The translations under genes and the position numbers were made by a program. 64,000 nt of DNA, taken from NCBI GenBank assembly GCA_000181795.3, contig CM012954.1, positions 17,278,758-17,342,757 of the forward strand. Direction: 5' to 3'. The notes beneath the pieces are model-generated. The model was not told the DNA's origin. It saw only the letters and a list, made by a program, of their open reading frames with translations, and searched no databases. Source of the stretch: Trichinella spiralis. Taxonomy: Eukaryota > Nematoda > Enoplea > Trichinellida > Trichinellidae. Position 1 is the stretch's first letter; each line of letters opens with the position of its first letter. Positions 12,184-23,809 of this stretch are shown in pieces.

Positions 12184-13338
12184 GATCTACAAATAAAGCT
12201 TTACTGCTTCAAAAAACAAAACTGTAACTACTTATAAACACTACAGTAATGTGAGTAAATTAAGTTATTCTTACTGTAGATTATAAAATTGACAAACATC
12301 AGATAATAATTATAAAATTTCAACATTTAAATAATATTAATCCTAAAAAATAAATTATTAGTAAATTAAAAGTTAAATTTTATTTACATTACAATACAAT
12401 GACATGCTATTAAAATCGCTATTACACGGAAAACAACTGTCTGGCTTGAGCAACTACGATGCACAAAAGTGGTTGTATTATTGCTGTGTGCGCCAGTGGT
12501 AGTGAAATTTTTCAAGCCAGATAATTGTTTTTACACTTATATTTTAATACACGCTGCTAAAAACACCGCTCCAGCAAATTTCGTCATTTCTGATCGTGAT
12601 TACGTAACGCTGAGATATAGGTCGAGGACGCTACCGAGAAAATTTGAAGGGTGCGTCTGGCGGCTTACGTAACACGGTTCTGTCTGACCACACGGAAGAA
12701 GATACAGTAAACTGGCAACAAAAACCCTTGACCGCTGATCATGTCGATGCGAAGCGTGCCTTCGTTCCATGGATCCGGGGCAGTGACAAGAAAGCAGCCG
12801 CCAGAGATACCGCACAGCAACTTCCGCACAGCTCTAGCTAGATAAATGAAACGAAGAGAGTGACAAGTAGCAAAAGTAGTAGTGACCAAAGAGTCGCAGA
12901 AGTGTAGAAAACGAACCCAGAAGAGAGTGCAGCCGACTGTTACAACGAACAGCTGACGAAGAGAGTTTTCAACAATGACAATGTAATAAAAGAAGCTGAA
13001 TATAACCTGTGGCTAATCAGTACAATTCATTACTGATACCATGCAGTACAGTGTCGCTTCACGTCTTGCAAGTGTTATTTGTGCATTGAATGCTATTCAA
13101 ATTTATCTCTTACTGGATAAAATTACACAGAATAAACTCAACACTTTAATGCTGACTTTTCGTTTTGCTAGAAGCTAAAGATTAGCAAACGTACGACAAC
13201 AATCAAATGCTCTCAATTTGCACATTTTATTCCGTTTATTAATCATAATTGTCCGTTTTCTGTAATGTTTTCAATTAAACGAATTCAGTGAATTTATTTA
13301 ATGCCATTTCAGTTAACCACAATATAAAAGGTGAATGA
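12184..13338. promoter_or_regulatory. Divergent intergenic region, CRNKL1 and 166-residue gene
   Basis: Two oppositely transcribed genes start at the ends of this 1.15 kb gap, so both promoters probably lie here. A 12600-12960 block is less AT-rich than its surroundings and holds overlapping short open frames on both strands that resemble no family I know. No tRNA or repeat recognised. Confidence 0.45.
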
Positions 13339-14004
13339 ATGAGCGCAGACAAAAGTTCACCAGCTGCATCTTCGTTTGAATCTAGTTTAGAAGTGCCAAG
13401 AGCTGCATCAGGTAAAAATGACAGTTTGACTTAAATTCACAAGATAATTCGAATTTTAGCATCTGTAGAAAATGAATCCAGCATTTTGAACGTATACAAA
13501 CAAAATTTGCCTGAAATTCAATCTTCATGCAGAGATTTGAGCTTTTACAGCGCAAAAAAGTAAACTAAATTAAATTAATTTAAATATAAATTTTGATGAA
13601 AGTCTAATTGTTTTCAGAAAACAATTAACGTCTTCATATCTACATACAAAAAACAGTTCGATAAACAGTCCTTATTCTACTTTAACAGCTCTTTCTCCTT
13701 GGAGATCGAGTACTCCTATTCTTCCTCAATTATTGAAGATGAAGCTACCACAGGTTTATTTTCATCAGTAAAAAAACAACAACAATTGAAAGAGTGAATT
13801 TATTTGCTTTAGCCAACTCTGTCATCTATTGGATATTCGAATGATTCACCGATTTTACATTATCAAAGAAACGTCCACTTCATCAACAGTGAAGAAATTA
13901 ATTTTACGTCTGCAGAAGCGCCGGAAAGCAATACTGGAAAATATGCCGGCTTATGTAGTCCATTCAAAAATTGTATAAAATCTCCACGTCGATATACATT
14001 GTAA
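13339..14004 (+). CDS. Unrecognised Ser/Pro protein with CDK consensus sites
   Basis: Four exons (13339-13411, 13460-13559, 13618-13753, 13813-14004) sum to 501 bases, 166 residues, with canonical GT-AG junctions and phase kept throughout. I do not recognise the family. The protein is Ser/Thr rich and probably disordered; it contains three full proline-directed basophilic sites of CDK type, SPWR (about residue 82), SPFK (about 153) and SPRR (about 161), plus minimal SP and TP sites. No membrane segment or signal peptide. It starts head to head with CRNKL1. The ATG chosen opens the only frame that stays open through all exons; an ATG four bases upstream is out of frame. AATAAA signals follow within 50 bases of the stop. 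Confidence 0.75.
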
Positions 14005-15338
14005 TGGATACGTTGTATTTGCAGATTAATAAATAAAAATTCTTTTAATAAACAAAGAATAAAATTACATACCTAATTCAATTAATACAAATTATTTTGC
14101 TTTAAAATAACAATATCCATTATAAATATATTACCTAATAGAATTACAAATTTTTTCAACCATTCATTTATGAATTTTCATCATATGCGAGCACTTTAGC
14201 AATCAGCAAGATTCCCAATGAATCAACGCTTGCAAAAGCAATGTGTTTAGCTAATGATTCCAAATTCATATCCACATAAAATTAATAGATGACGCAGCAA
14301 TCTGCTTCAGATTCATGATTTTCAAGTTACTGTAGACTGTATCTCAGTTCCGCAGGAGATTCAATTCACTCATTCATATCAACAACCAACCATTTCGACT
14401 AAACTCGAATGGATGCTGACTTCGAACGAGTTTGACAGACCTCACACAGCTGATTCACAGAACACGCCCACTGACGCTTGTAACAACACCAACAACGCAC
14501 GTGACTAATTGCTGTACAAAGTATCTCTACGACAATTTCGAAATCTACCTACGGTTTCGGATGGGCGTTGTCCAACACTGTTTTCTAGCAAGTTCTAGCA
14601 AGACTGGAGACCGACTCTGACAAGTTATGATGCTCTTCGCTGTTTTCAGCTGAACCAAACCGCCAGGCAACATTTCGACGATCAATCCGAGCTTCTTTCG
14701 ATGATTTCGCGGGGAGGCTGAGCGTACGGTACTGTGGCGTTGATCCGATATTCTTCACCTCTACCATTAGCACAATAGGCTAATAAAGTGCAACTGGTAC
14801 CGCCAGCGTCTTATCACACTTGTACGTTCAAGTGTCTCCTTTGTCGTTTCTGGGCGAGAGGATGGTTCACATCCAATGAGGAACTTGGAGTCTTCTTCAT
14901 TCGGAATGGTAAGCGGTCCAGAGTTTGCTTATCCCCGCCTGCAGAGCTAGTTCCCAAAGCCTAGTGGGCAGTGTTTTCCTGCACCGTCCCCTCCAAGGAG
15001 CCCTTTCTGTGTAAGATTCTGGCTCCATTGGATGCGCCGCTTCGCCAGTTCTTCTCTCTGCTTCTCGGTGAAAAGCGAGAAAGCGTTGGCCTGGTTGAAC
15101 GTGTCCGAACGTTACCGGACTGGATAATCGCCGCGCACCTTCTCCTCGCGACAAATCAACATGGGGCTGCGAGAAAGCTGTCAAGAGTCAATATATTTAA
15201 ATTTTATATTTTTATGATGGAATTTAATTATAAAGTATTTATCAGACATATAAGGAAAATAACAAGTCTAAAAAATTGGTAATGCTTTTCAATTTCGGTT
15301 AACAATAAAAAGTAAAATTACTACTGCAAGATTAGTGT
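14005..15338. other. Intergenic, with unexplained GC-richer block
   Basis: 14005-14390 is AT-rich with nothing recognised. About 14400-15190 is clearly richer in G+C than all flanks and has long open stretches on both strands, but no exon structure I can defend. Minus-strand frames contain coding-like phrases such as NAFSLFTEKQREELAKR, reminiscent of an HMG-box N-terminus, so a decayed gene copy is possible. 15190-15338 is the 3' side of the next gene. Confidence 0.45.
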
Positions 15339-16028
15339 TCATTCTTCAGAGCCAAATAGTCGCTTCATATTTTGTTCTGCAGTCAAAGTCCTGCAACAAA
15401 AATGATTAACTGATAATAAGAAAGGTCAACAGTAAAAATCACCTTCGATAAAACTCAGAATCAACATCGAACTGATCGACAACTTCCATATTCCTAATAT
15501 GTCTAAGCCTCTGTATACTACAAAATATTATTGTGTGTAGTATATTCAAGTGTATATTACAGGAAAGATAAACATCTTACTAATGCTGAATAAACTGCAA
15601 AACAGTACCGGCAAGAGTAACAAAGAAGACCACTCTAATAATATGCACATTCACATCTGTAGCATCATCATCAGCTTTCGTTTGACTTGTTGACTGACGA
15701 ACGTAGTAGTAAAATGGACTTTGATTCCAAGAATTCCAACCGTAACTGTAGGACGACTGATAATTCTTATTGGATGGTCGTTCTCTAGAAAATAAAAAAA
15801 TTTTGCAAACCAATATGACATCAGTATAAATCGAACCAAACCGATTTTCATGAGAATAATTTTGAGCATGCAATTCTGCATCATATTTACGCCGACTTTC
15901 TGGCTTAGAAAGAATCGAATATGCTTCAACAATTTTTACATATCGACTGCTGCACGTCCTGTCGCCTTTGTTGACATCTGGATGATACTAAAAATGAAAG
16001 TGCAATTAAAAAAATAATACGGAAAATT

Positions 16029-16082
<54 letters not shown>

Positions 16083-16187
16083 CCTTTTTGGAAAGATCGA
16101 CAAATGCACGCTTGATCTGTTTCAGCGAAGCATGACGACTAACGCCAAGAATATCATAAAAATTTTCGTTACTATAAAATGCTTAAC
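15339..16187 (-). CDS. DNAJC4: DNAJC4-like membrane J-domain protein (first exon unresolved)
   Basis: J-domain cochaperone that would stimulate an Hsp70 at an organelle membrane. Exons 15339-15390, 15443-15517, 15581-15784, 15842-15987 and 16084 to about 16170-16187. The J domain reads FYDILGVSRHAS, KRAFVDLSKKYHPD with the essential HPD, then YSILSKPESRRKYD. After a Tyr/Ser/Trp-rich linker comes one hydrophobic segment (VVFFVTLAGTVLQFI) and a charged tail ending MKRLFGSEE, the same order as vertebrate DNAJC4. The four downstream exons are in phase (477 bases). The N-terminus is unclear: the in-frame sequence upstream of SNENFYD hits a stop, so an earlier exon must be spliced on; an ATG at 16620-16622 (minus, MIVAKRLSSNF, mitochondrial-presequence-like) is a candidate. 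Confidence 0.8.
16032..16076 (+). repeat. (TA)n microsatellite in DNAJC4-like intron
   Basis: About 45 bases of TA repeat filling most of the 96-base intron between the J-domain exons, which should make this intron length-polymorphic. Confidence 0.95.
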
Positions 16188-16861
16188 TGAAAAAATAACA
16201 AACTCATTGATCTATTCATAACGTGATGATTATTTTTTCGATATGTTAAATAATTAATAAGTCTGATTAAGCTATATACTTTGAGTTTCAAAATGTAAAT
16301 AACAACAATGACATAAAGTGAAATGTCACATCGTTTAATGCCCTACTTGGTAGACAGCTGACCGGATAATATTTTATAAACTGAATTTATTAACAGCCTC
16401 TGACGTTTCAAAACATAAAACATCGAAAATTTCCAGTGCAAAAAAATTAATTTCTAAATAATACAACACCAATTAATAAAGTAATGCAGGTATTAATTCA
16501 AACTACAGTAATTAAAGAAGCAGTAATCTGCGCATCATGATCAGGCGTAAATTTAAACACAGCATTTTGTAAAATGTAATAATATTTAAAATTAGAAGAC
16601 AGCCGCTTTGCAACAATCATTATGAATTTTTCTGTGGCCATGAATTTTAAATCAACCATCTTTTTTATTCATTCCATAAAACAATTATAAATGAAACAAC
16701 AACAAAATAAAAACAAAAACGAATCACAAGTAACTGTTTAATTGAAAATTTTTCAATTGAAAGAAGAAAACAAATAATTCCATCGTTTTTCGGCCTCCCA
16801 ATTAACAACTTGTTCAACATATTCATTATGAGAATTTTATTGCAAGCCATTTTTTAAGCAT

Positions 16862-19402
16862 TTAAGCACTGTATCTCCAATTTGGATATGGCTTGCGATC
16901 ACTTTTATACTCGTTGTAGATCAGTTTGATCAAAAACAAATGGAAAAGAATTAACAACACGCCAAGTGAAAACCAAAATGCAGGAGGAAGACCGCCCAGA
17001 CGATGACCATGTTTGTGTAAAGCAATGATGTGATGCTCGTGAGCTGGGGCTAAAAATGGGGAAAACGAGAATACATTTCTAAAACCATTAAAGCTATATA
17101 ATTAAACTACCGTTTGCTACTTCGCGGACATGGATCGACATTTTCAAACGTTCAATGTGTTCTCGTTGATCAGTAACGTATAAAATAGGCGTCGCTGGAA
17201 CTGTCCGTTTGACAGGAATCAGTGTAGAACTTGAACTGCATAATAAAAATTATAACAATAATAATGACAACAGCAATATTCACAAGCAAAAGAATAATTT
17301 CAAATTAATTTTCTAAATGATAAAAACCTCAATTCAATCGGTGGATCCAAGCATCCGGCATCGCATGCGAACAGCTCTTTACCCGTGGGTGACGTTCGAT
17401 TGACACTGGCATACATGATGGCTCTGTTCTCATCGTTCACCATTACGCGAATATTCACGTATGTCGACTTTGTAAAATAAATGTTTCGAAAGAAAAAATC
17501 ACTTAAATGATATGAAAATTTTGTGTAAACAATTTCAGTGTATAATGATTTTACAAATCTAGTCGTTCACCGATGCAAATCTTGCGGTTGCTGATCAAAC
17601 TCTAAATGATGAGCAGTGTGCTTCAAAGCTCCAAAGCTAAGCAACAACGCTTGTACAACACCAGTAGCACCTGCGAGCAAATTACTCATATAACTACAAT
17701 AAATTGAAAAATCAAAAAGAAAAAAAACAATAATCAACCTTCTAACAGTAAATTCCCACACCCATGCTCAACCAATGTGTAAGACCAGAGAGAATTTATT
17801 GATAATATTGTTGAAACCGAGTTCAGCTTCGCCCACAATTTGCTTGGCAAGAGTCTTAAAAAAAGTAATATAAATAAAGGATATATTTTAAATTAAACTG
17901 AAACTGAATTTACGTTGAATGTGAAGAATAACAATGACTGGGACGATTCGAAAATTCCATCGAATTATCAGATTGTAGCTCATAATGACAAAGTATGTAA
18001 TACATTGTTCCATTTATCATGTCTCCATTCAACCCATTCGGGGCTTTTGAATAGGATATACTTAATCCACTATTCCAAAGCTGAATGCAATCAATCAAAC
18101 AGTGATAATAAATAATAATTTTCTCCATACCTGATTCCAAGCTTGGGTGTGCTCTTCAATTATAGGATGATCGTCCAATGCAGTGACCGTGTAGAAAGCC
18201 TTGGAAAAAAAATCATCACACTGCTAATATTAAATGCCAAATTGCTCACTTTCAATGCAGAATGAACGGCGTCAGACTTCAACTTATCCTTGTTCACATC
18301 TTCAGAAACAGTGTAACGTGTAACGAACGAAGGAATGAGCAACTGTTCAATCCTTAGTGGGAATAAAGAAATAATTTTAACAATTAATTAATAACGCCGG
18401 AATGAATGAACAAAATAACACTTTTTTGAGCTAACGTGAAGCAGTTTCGCAAAATTAGACAATATCACGGACATTCCAACTTTTCCATTTGCGGATCCCG
18501 TATACTGAAAAGCGGAAACTTGTGACTGAGACTCAACTCTAAATAATATTTTAAAAAATAAAAATTCAACTGCAGCTTAATTTAAATATGAATAGAATAA
18601 ATGAAAATTATCCTAATCACCTTGACTTGGTAAATCTTTGTAAAGTATCATCATCGCGATGCAAATGCAATATTACTGTGTTATCCTTAAATTAAAAAAA
18701 TTATTTAGAAAGGCAAAGGAACCATTCACAAATTTACTGTAGGATTAGAAATTGATATGTGTTGTATGAAGACTGATGGCCGGGTACGATGAACAAAATA
18801 CGTCGTCACTACTTGCACACACTGATCTCCCTGAATGCAATTTTTATAAATAAAAAAAAACAATTTATTGTTTCGATAAATATGTCATGCGTACCACATC
18901 ATAGCATTGCAATTTCACCACTTTCCCGTCTTTAAAGTGCACAATGTAGGCCCCTGTAAAGCAACCATCAGAGCAATAATCAATATTAAAAAGTTGAATA
19001 TTTACCTAACATCGACTTGTATTGGGTCTGAAGCGCCACGTCAACAATTGGCCGAAAGCCAGCATCCAGAAATTCATCTGTCAAGCCTCGAATGTACATT
19101 TTTCCCTTTTCAGATACGTCAACAGTAATATAACCATTGCCAGTATAGGGCAACCACACAGGCTTTTCATCTGCAATTTCATCAGCGTAAACAATTACTG
19201 CATCATAAATGTCAGCATCGGCTTTGAAGCTTTGCATGATATGTTCAAACACAACGGAGCATTTTCCATCGTTCAAACTTGATTCGTTCGGATAAAAAAA
19301 GTAGTATCGCAGCAATAAGAACATACCAAACAGAACAAGTGAACAAAAAGCATACTGTCGACGACTAAAACTGTCATAATTAAAATATAATTTCATCATC
19401 AA
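16862..19402 (-). CDS. KIAA2013: KIAA2013-like membrane glycoprotein
   Basis: Homologue of the conserved animal protein KIAA2013, whose function is not established. Thirteen exons: 16862-17049, 17111-17235, 17328-17501, 17571-17670, 17739-17854, 17914-18080, 18131-18199, 18250-18352, 18422-18538, 18621-18685, 18738-18830, 18895-18953, 19006-19402; 1773 bases, 590 residues (human about 634). An N-terminal hydrophobic segment ([15 protein letters not shown], about residues 22-36) and a C-terminal one ([19 protein letters not shown]) flank a long, presumably luminal domain. Family landmarks: [45 protein letters not shown] and the ending LIKLIYNEY. The third listed exon (17328-17501) must extend to the acceptor at 17501/17502 to keep phase and match the family (LHR followed by [15 protein letters not shown]). 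Lies 3' of the J-protein gene on the same strand. Confidence 0.9.
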
Positions 19403-22385
19403 ATAAAATCAAGTGCCTGCAATATTAAACAATAACACTTTATTAACGATTATTTACAGTAAGAAAACTTGGATAAAATCTTTCATCACAATCATCGCAT
19501 TGACTATTTATATGCAATTTTTCTAAATTTGGACATAAAAGTAATCAAAAAATGTCACATTAAGAATGAAAAATTATATACTGAAATTTAACAAAAAGCA
19601 AATTTCAGAAACTGTAAAAGCATCCACTAATTAATCAACAAACAGAAAATTTATATTATTTTCATTTAACATTCTGTTCACGAGTCAGTTTGTTCCACAA
19701 CGTTTCTGACATTGAAGACAAATTTAGCAAGACTCTCAAAGCAAAAATTTCAAGACAAAAGAGATTTTAAAAATAGCGTAATTAAAACTGCCACTTTCTC
19801 CATTCAGTACAGAATTACTTTTTAACAAAGTTAGCAACTGCTGCTGCAGTGCATGGTTTTAAAAAAATAGCCTTGCACTCTTCAATGCAACAAATAAAAG
19901 CATCAATTTGAAATTAATTTTTAAAAAATCAAAAGAAAATGATCCATTTTTTACATTACCGTAGCAAAAATTCTGAAATTTTCAATCGAGGGAAAATTTT
20001 CATTGCTCTGCTTAGCTTCATCCAAAAAATAGAAGGATACAAATCACAGCCCATTTGCTTTATTACAAACAAGCATTAACATCTAAATGAATAAAAATTA
20101 TTAGGACATTGGTAATAAGGATGAACAGGATCTTTGGAGCAACAACATTTCATTAAAGCTTTATACAACAAAATGCATTAAATTCGTTCGAAAATTAAAA
20201 AATTAAACATGAAAATTAACAAATCAATTCATAAAAATAAAAATATTTTGTAAATAAATACAATTTACCGATTCTAAAATAAAAACAATCATCAATGCAG
20301 CAAAATCATTTCAAAAGCTGAAATTTCATACATACTGTAAGAATTAAGTGGCAAAGGTGTTTAAAACAAAACATAACAAATAAATAATGTAAAATCGATT
20401 TAATTCATAAATTCAATTATCTAAATGAAATATTTCATAAAATATAAATGAAAAGAAATAAATAACAAAATGCAATATTCAGAGATACGCTTTAATGTTG
20501 CTTTTAAATAAAAAATATTGCATCATAAAAATAAAGAATTTTTATAAACGAAACTGTTGATAATATGATACTTTTCTAATGTCTGGGGAAAATGTACTAA
20601 TATTTTACAAAATAAAAATGAAAAACCCTTCGCAACATAATAAAATTTAATAGTAAACCTGGGGCAAATGCTGTTCTATTACGCGGAAATTAAAGACTAA
20701 ATTTTAGAGTGCATTTCACAAGAATTATTTTTATTTTGATTTGTTTTTTATTCTTTTTTCTTATTAAGCATGATTTTTTTCAATTTTTTTATACAAAATC
20801 GAATATACCAGGATATCAAAAAATGAAAATGAACAAAGACCTGCAGACTTTTAATATTACTGTAATTGTTGCAAATGTAGGAGAATTTCAATTTTGAATT
20901 AAATTTTTATTCTTCATTTTCTAGCTGTGCTAAATGATCTTTTCAAATGGTTTAGATTCAATTAATTTTACATATGTAATTGCCATGTTTAAACGTGCTA
21001 TGTGGCATTTTTCACTATTCAGCACTCAGCTAGTATATAGTGTAAGCAGTGTTCTCGCATTTGACGGAAATTGCATCAATTACGGAAAGCATTCAGCGTC
21101 GTCGAGTTTCAATAGTTCATTTTATTTGAAAAGCTCAACCAACTATTGAGTAATAAATGACGCTAATTATTCTTCTTCAAAAAGCCAGCGCGTCGTAGAG
21201 TTGAGCATTTTAAGCAGCAACAACAATCTCTTGTGAAAGAATCATCAAATTACATTAAGAAACTGTCTTTTATTCGTCTAACAGCATCATAAATGAGTCA
21301 ATTATGCTAAAAAACGGAAAATATTATTATCGTTCTTCAACATTGACATGAATATTGAATTTTTAATTTTTTGTTTTATAAAATATTTAAAATAGTGATA
21401 ATTATTGTAGTTGTTGGTTGGTTGAATTGTTCGCTCGGTCAAGCGTAACAAATTGCAAGCCAACGCGACCGGCTTTTTGTCAATTTAGCCTAATTTTGAC
21501 CCTAAAGATTGTGTAGGAATGTGTTGACCTTGTCGGCAGTTTTGCTTTTACTGTTTGTTCACTTTGGTCATTGTGGTCAATCCACTTGACCAAAATTGAT
21601 TGTCAAAAAGCGCAGCCGGATCATTGCCTGATCGTTCACATCAAAAACAATACCGCCAGATTTATTCCATCTATCCTGAGATGTTATGCATCTGCAAAAT
21701 TTTTTATTTTACTTAAACTCGCTTACATGTAAGCACAACTAACCATAAGCATGTAAATTTTACATTAATAAAAATCGAATAAATATATGCATATATTCAT
21801 TTATTTTCTTTATAATATATTTGGCATTCTTTTTTGTTCTTTATATCGACGTATAAATTTTCAAGTATTGCTTTATTGTCAGTGATTCTAATATTTAGCC
21901 ATTCATTAAAGCTATTCATTAAAGCGTTGCAATCAACACCTCAAATGACGGACGAGCGTAATTTGTGACCGGTCGTTACTTTCGTTAACAACAGCCGGCC
22001 AAGCAAGCAATCCAAACCCCGGAATTAGCTCGCTTGTTCTTTCTGGCAAGCCAATGAAATATCGAATTGAAATTTCATTTTTAGCTAATAACCTAAGCCC
22101 AGAAATAATCATCGTTTCATCTTTCTAGCCAAACCAACAACATGTACGTATGTCTTCCATCCATTTTACTGACCAACGATGTACTACCCTAATTTCAATA
22201 AATATAATTTTCTTTTAATGGAAAAATATAATGTTTTGATTAATCACAATTATGAGATACGACAGAAAATTATACATGTATAATTTTTCATCCAGAGTAT
22301 CATTTGTATATACATCTATGTGATTGCTGTTTTCAAAAAGCAATAGGAACAATGTTCAAATTACACGTTCAAATGCATTGTCATA

Positions 22386-22408
22386 TCATCATCATCATCA
22401 TCATCATC
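22386..22408 (+). repeat. (ATC)n microsatellite
   Basis: Seven or so tandem ATC/CAT trinucleotides. Confidence 0.9.
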
Positions 22409-23489
22409 TATCATATCAATTCCATTATCAGTGAACAATATATTCCAGAAATATTGTAAATTTGATATTTAATTTTCATTCATCATATTCACAATATGCA
22501 CATAAACACTATACACAATTTAACAAATAATGTTTGCCATTAAAAATTTCATTTTGGTCATTAATTAATTTTCTAATTAAATTTTAAATAAATAATTTTC
22601 ATTTTTTAATTTACATTATTGTAAAGGAAAAGAAGTATTATTATAAGAGAAAAGTAGTTCAAATATTGAAAAAGAAAAATTGCTGAGAAATTGAGCGAAA
22701 GAAAAATTAAATGCACAAAGTACTTGCTTCATGTAAAGAACTGAATATTTTTTATCTTGAACAGTATCAATCAATGATTGATCATTTTTTTCACATTTGA
22801 TTGAAAAAATTTTTCTACAAATGCTTATCAATTATTAACCAAAAATTTGATACAACGATTCATATTTTGATAATAAATTTTCCAATTACCAATTTTAGTT
22901 TATTTTATTGTCGAATTTGCATAAAGTAAAATTTGCCTTCAATGTTTTCCATTGTAATAGAAAGAATAGACTTCGGATTTGTTCAAAAATCACTCCAGAA
23001 ACAAAAAATCACAGCATAGCAACAGAGTTTTCGTTTTGTAATTGGAATATGCAATACAAAAAAAGCAGTATCCAGCTGAATTTTAAACTTGATTTTTTAC
23101 AAAATTTACAAAATGCTGACGACTATTTATTCAATTATTCACAAGGACGTGGCGTGGAAAAAAGTAGGAAAAGTGTTTTTCAGCGGAAAGGAAAAAAATT
23201 AAAAGGAAATAAATATACCACTGACCTTTAATAGAGTTGTTCATTGTTATGTACTTTGCAACATGCACAATGACAAGGAAGAGAACATTTCAAAGCTTGT
23301 GCTCGCCTTTTCGTCATTTTATACATTAAACATTTTTTTAATTTCCCAATATGAACAGCAATTATTATTATTATCAATAATAAATTATTACCACTAGATG
23401 TATATGTATTTATTAACAGGGAAATTCGAGGTGGTGTCAGTGAGGTAAAAAAGGAGAGAAAAAATTCTTTAGAACAATAATATAATAAA

Positions 23490-23600
23490 GCAGGGCAGGG
23501 TCGGCGCCATCGAATCGATACGCTGTCGGAACCCTCCCGTGCGTCAGGCCGCTCAATTAGCCTTCGGCGCCGCCCCGCCCGCCCCCTCAATTGGTGTCGA
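23490..23600 (+). promoter_or_regulatory. GC-rich putative promoter of the collagen gene
   Basis: An abrupt GC- and CpG-rich island in AT-rich surroundings, 0.2-0.3 kb before the collagen start codon. It has two GGCGCC palindromes (near 23501 and 23567) and a CCCCGCCCGCCCCC run typical of Sp/KLF binding sites. Promoter role is inferred from position and composition. Confidence 0.5.
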
Positions 23601-23809
23601 CCAATGAGAGTTGGCGCGTTGAATTCAACTGCCCGAGTAAGCTGCTGCTGGCACAGAGCACATACGACCTATCAAATAAAGCTGATTTTTTCGCCGGAAG
23701 ATGAAGCTCTGCTGGGTTGAAAGCAGCAAAACAACAGTGGAATACTGAAGTGACGGAAGAAAAGCATTTGATAATAAAACACAAAAAATAACAGCTTGCA
23801 TTTTGAATA

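Larger units (their letters stand above)
19403..23809. other. 4.4 kb gene-free interval between divergent genes
   Basis: Very AT-rich to about 21400 with no exon-like frame. 21480-21605 has a cluster of TGACC/GGTCA half-sites (see findings). 22386-22408 is an (ATC)n microsatellite. 22900-23230 has one open frame on the plus strand without family match or splice support. The GC-rich end belongs to the collagen promoter. Confidence 0.5.

Noticed and set aside
12600-12889. Overlapping short frames on both strands upstream of the 166-residue gene
   Set aside because: No splice support or family similarity; composition is higher in GC but position suits a shared promoter region.
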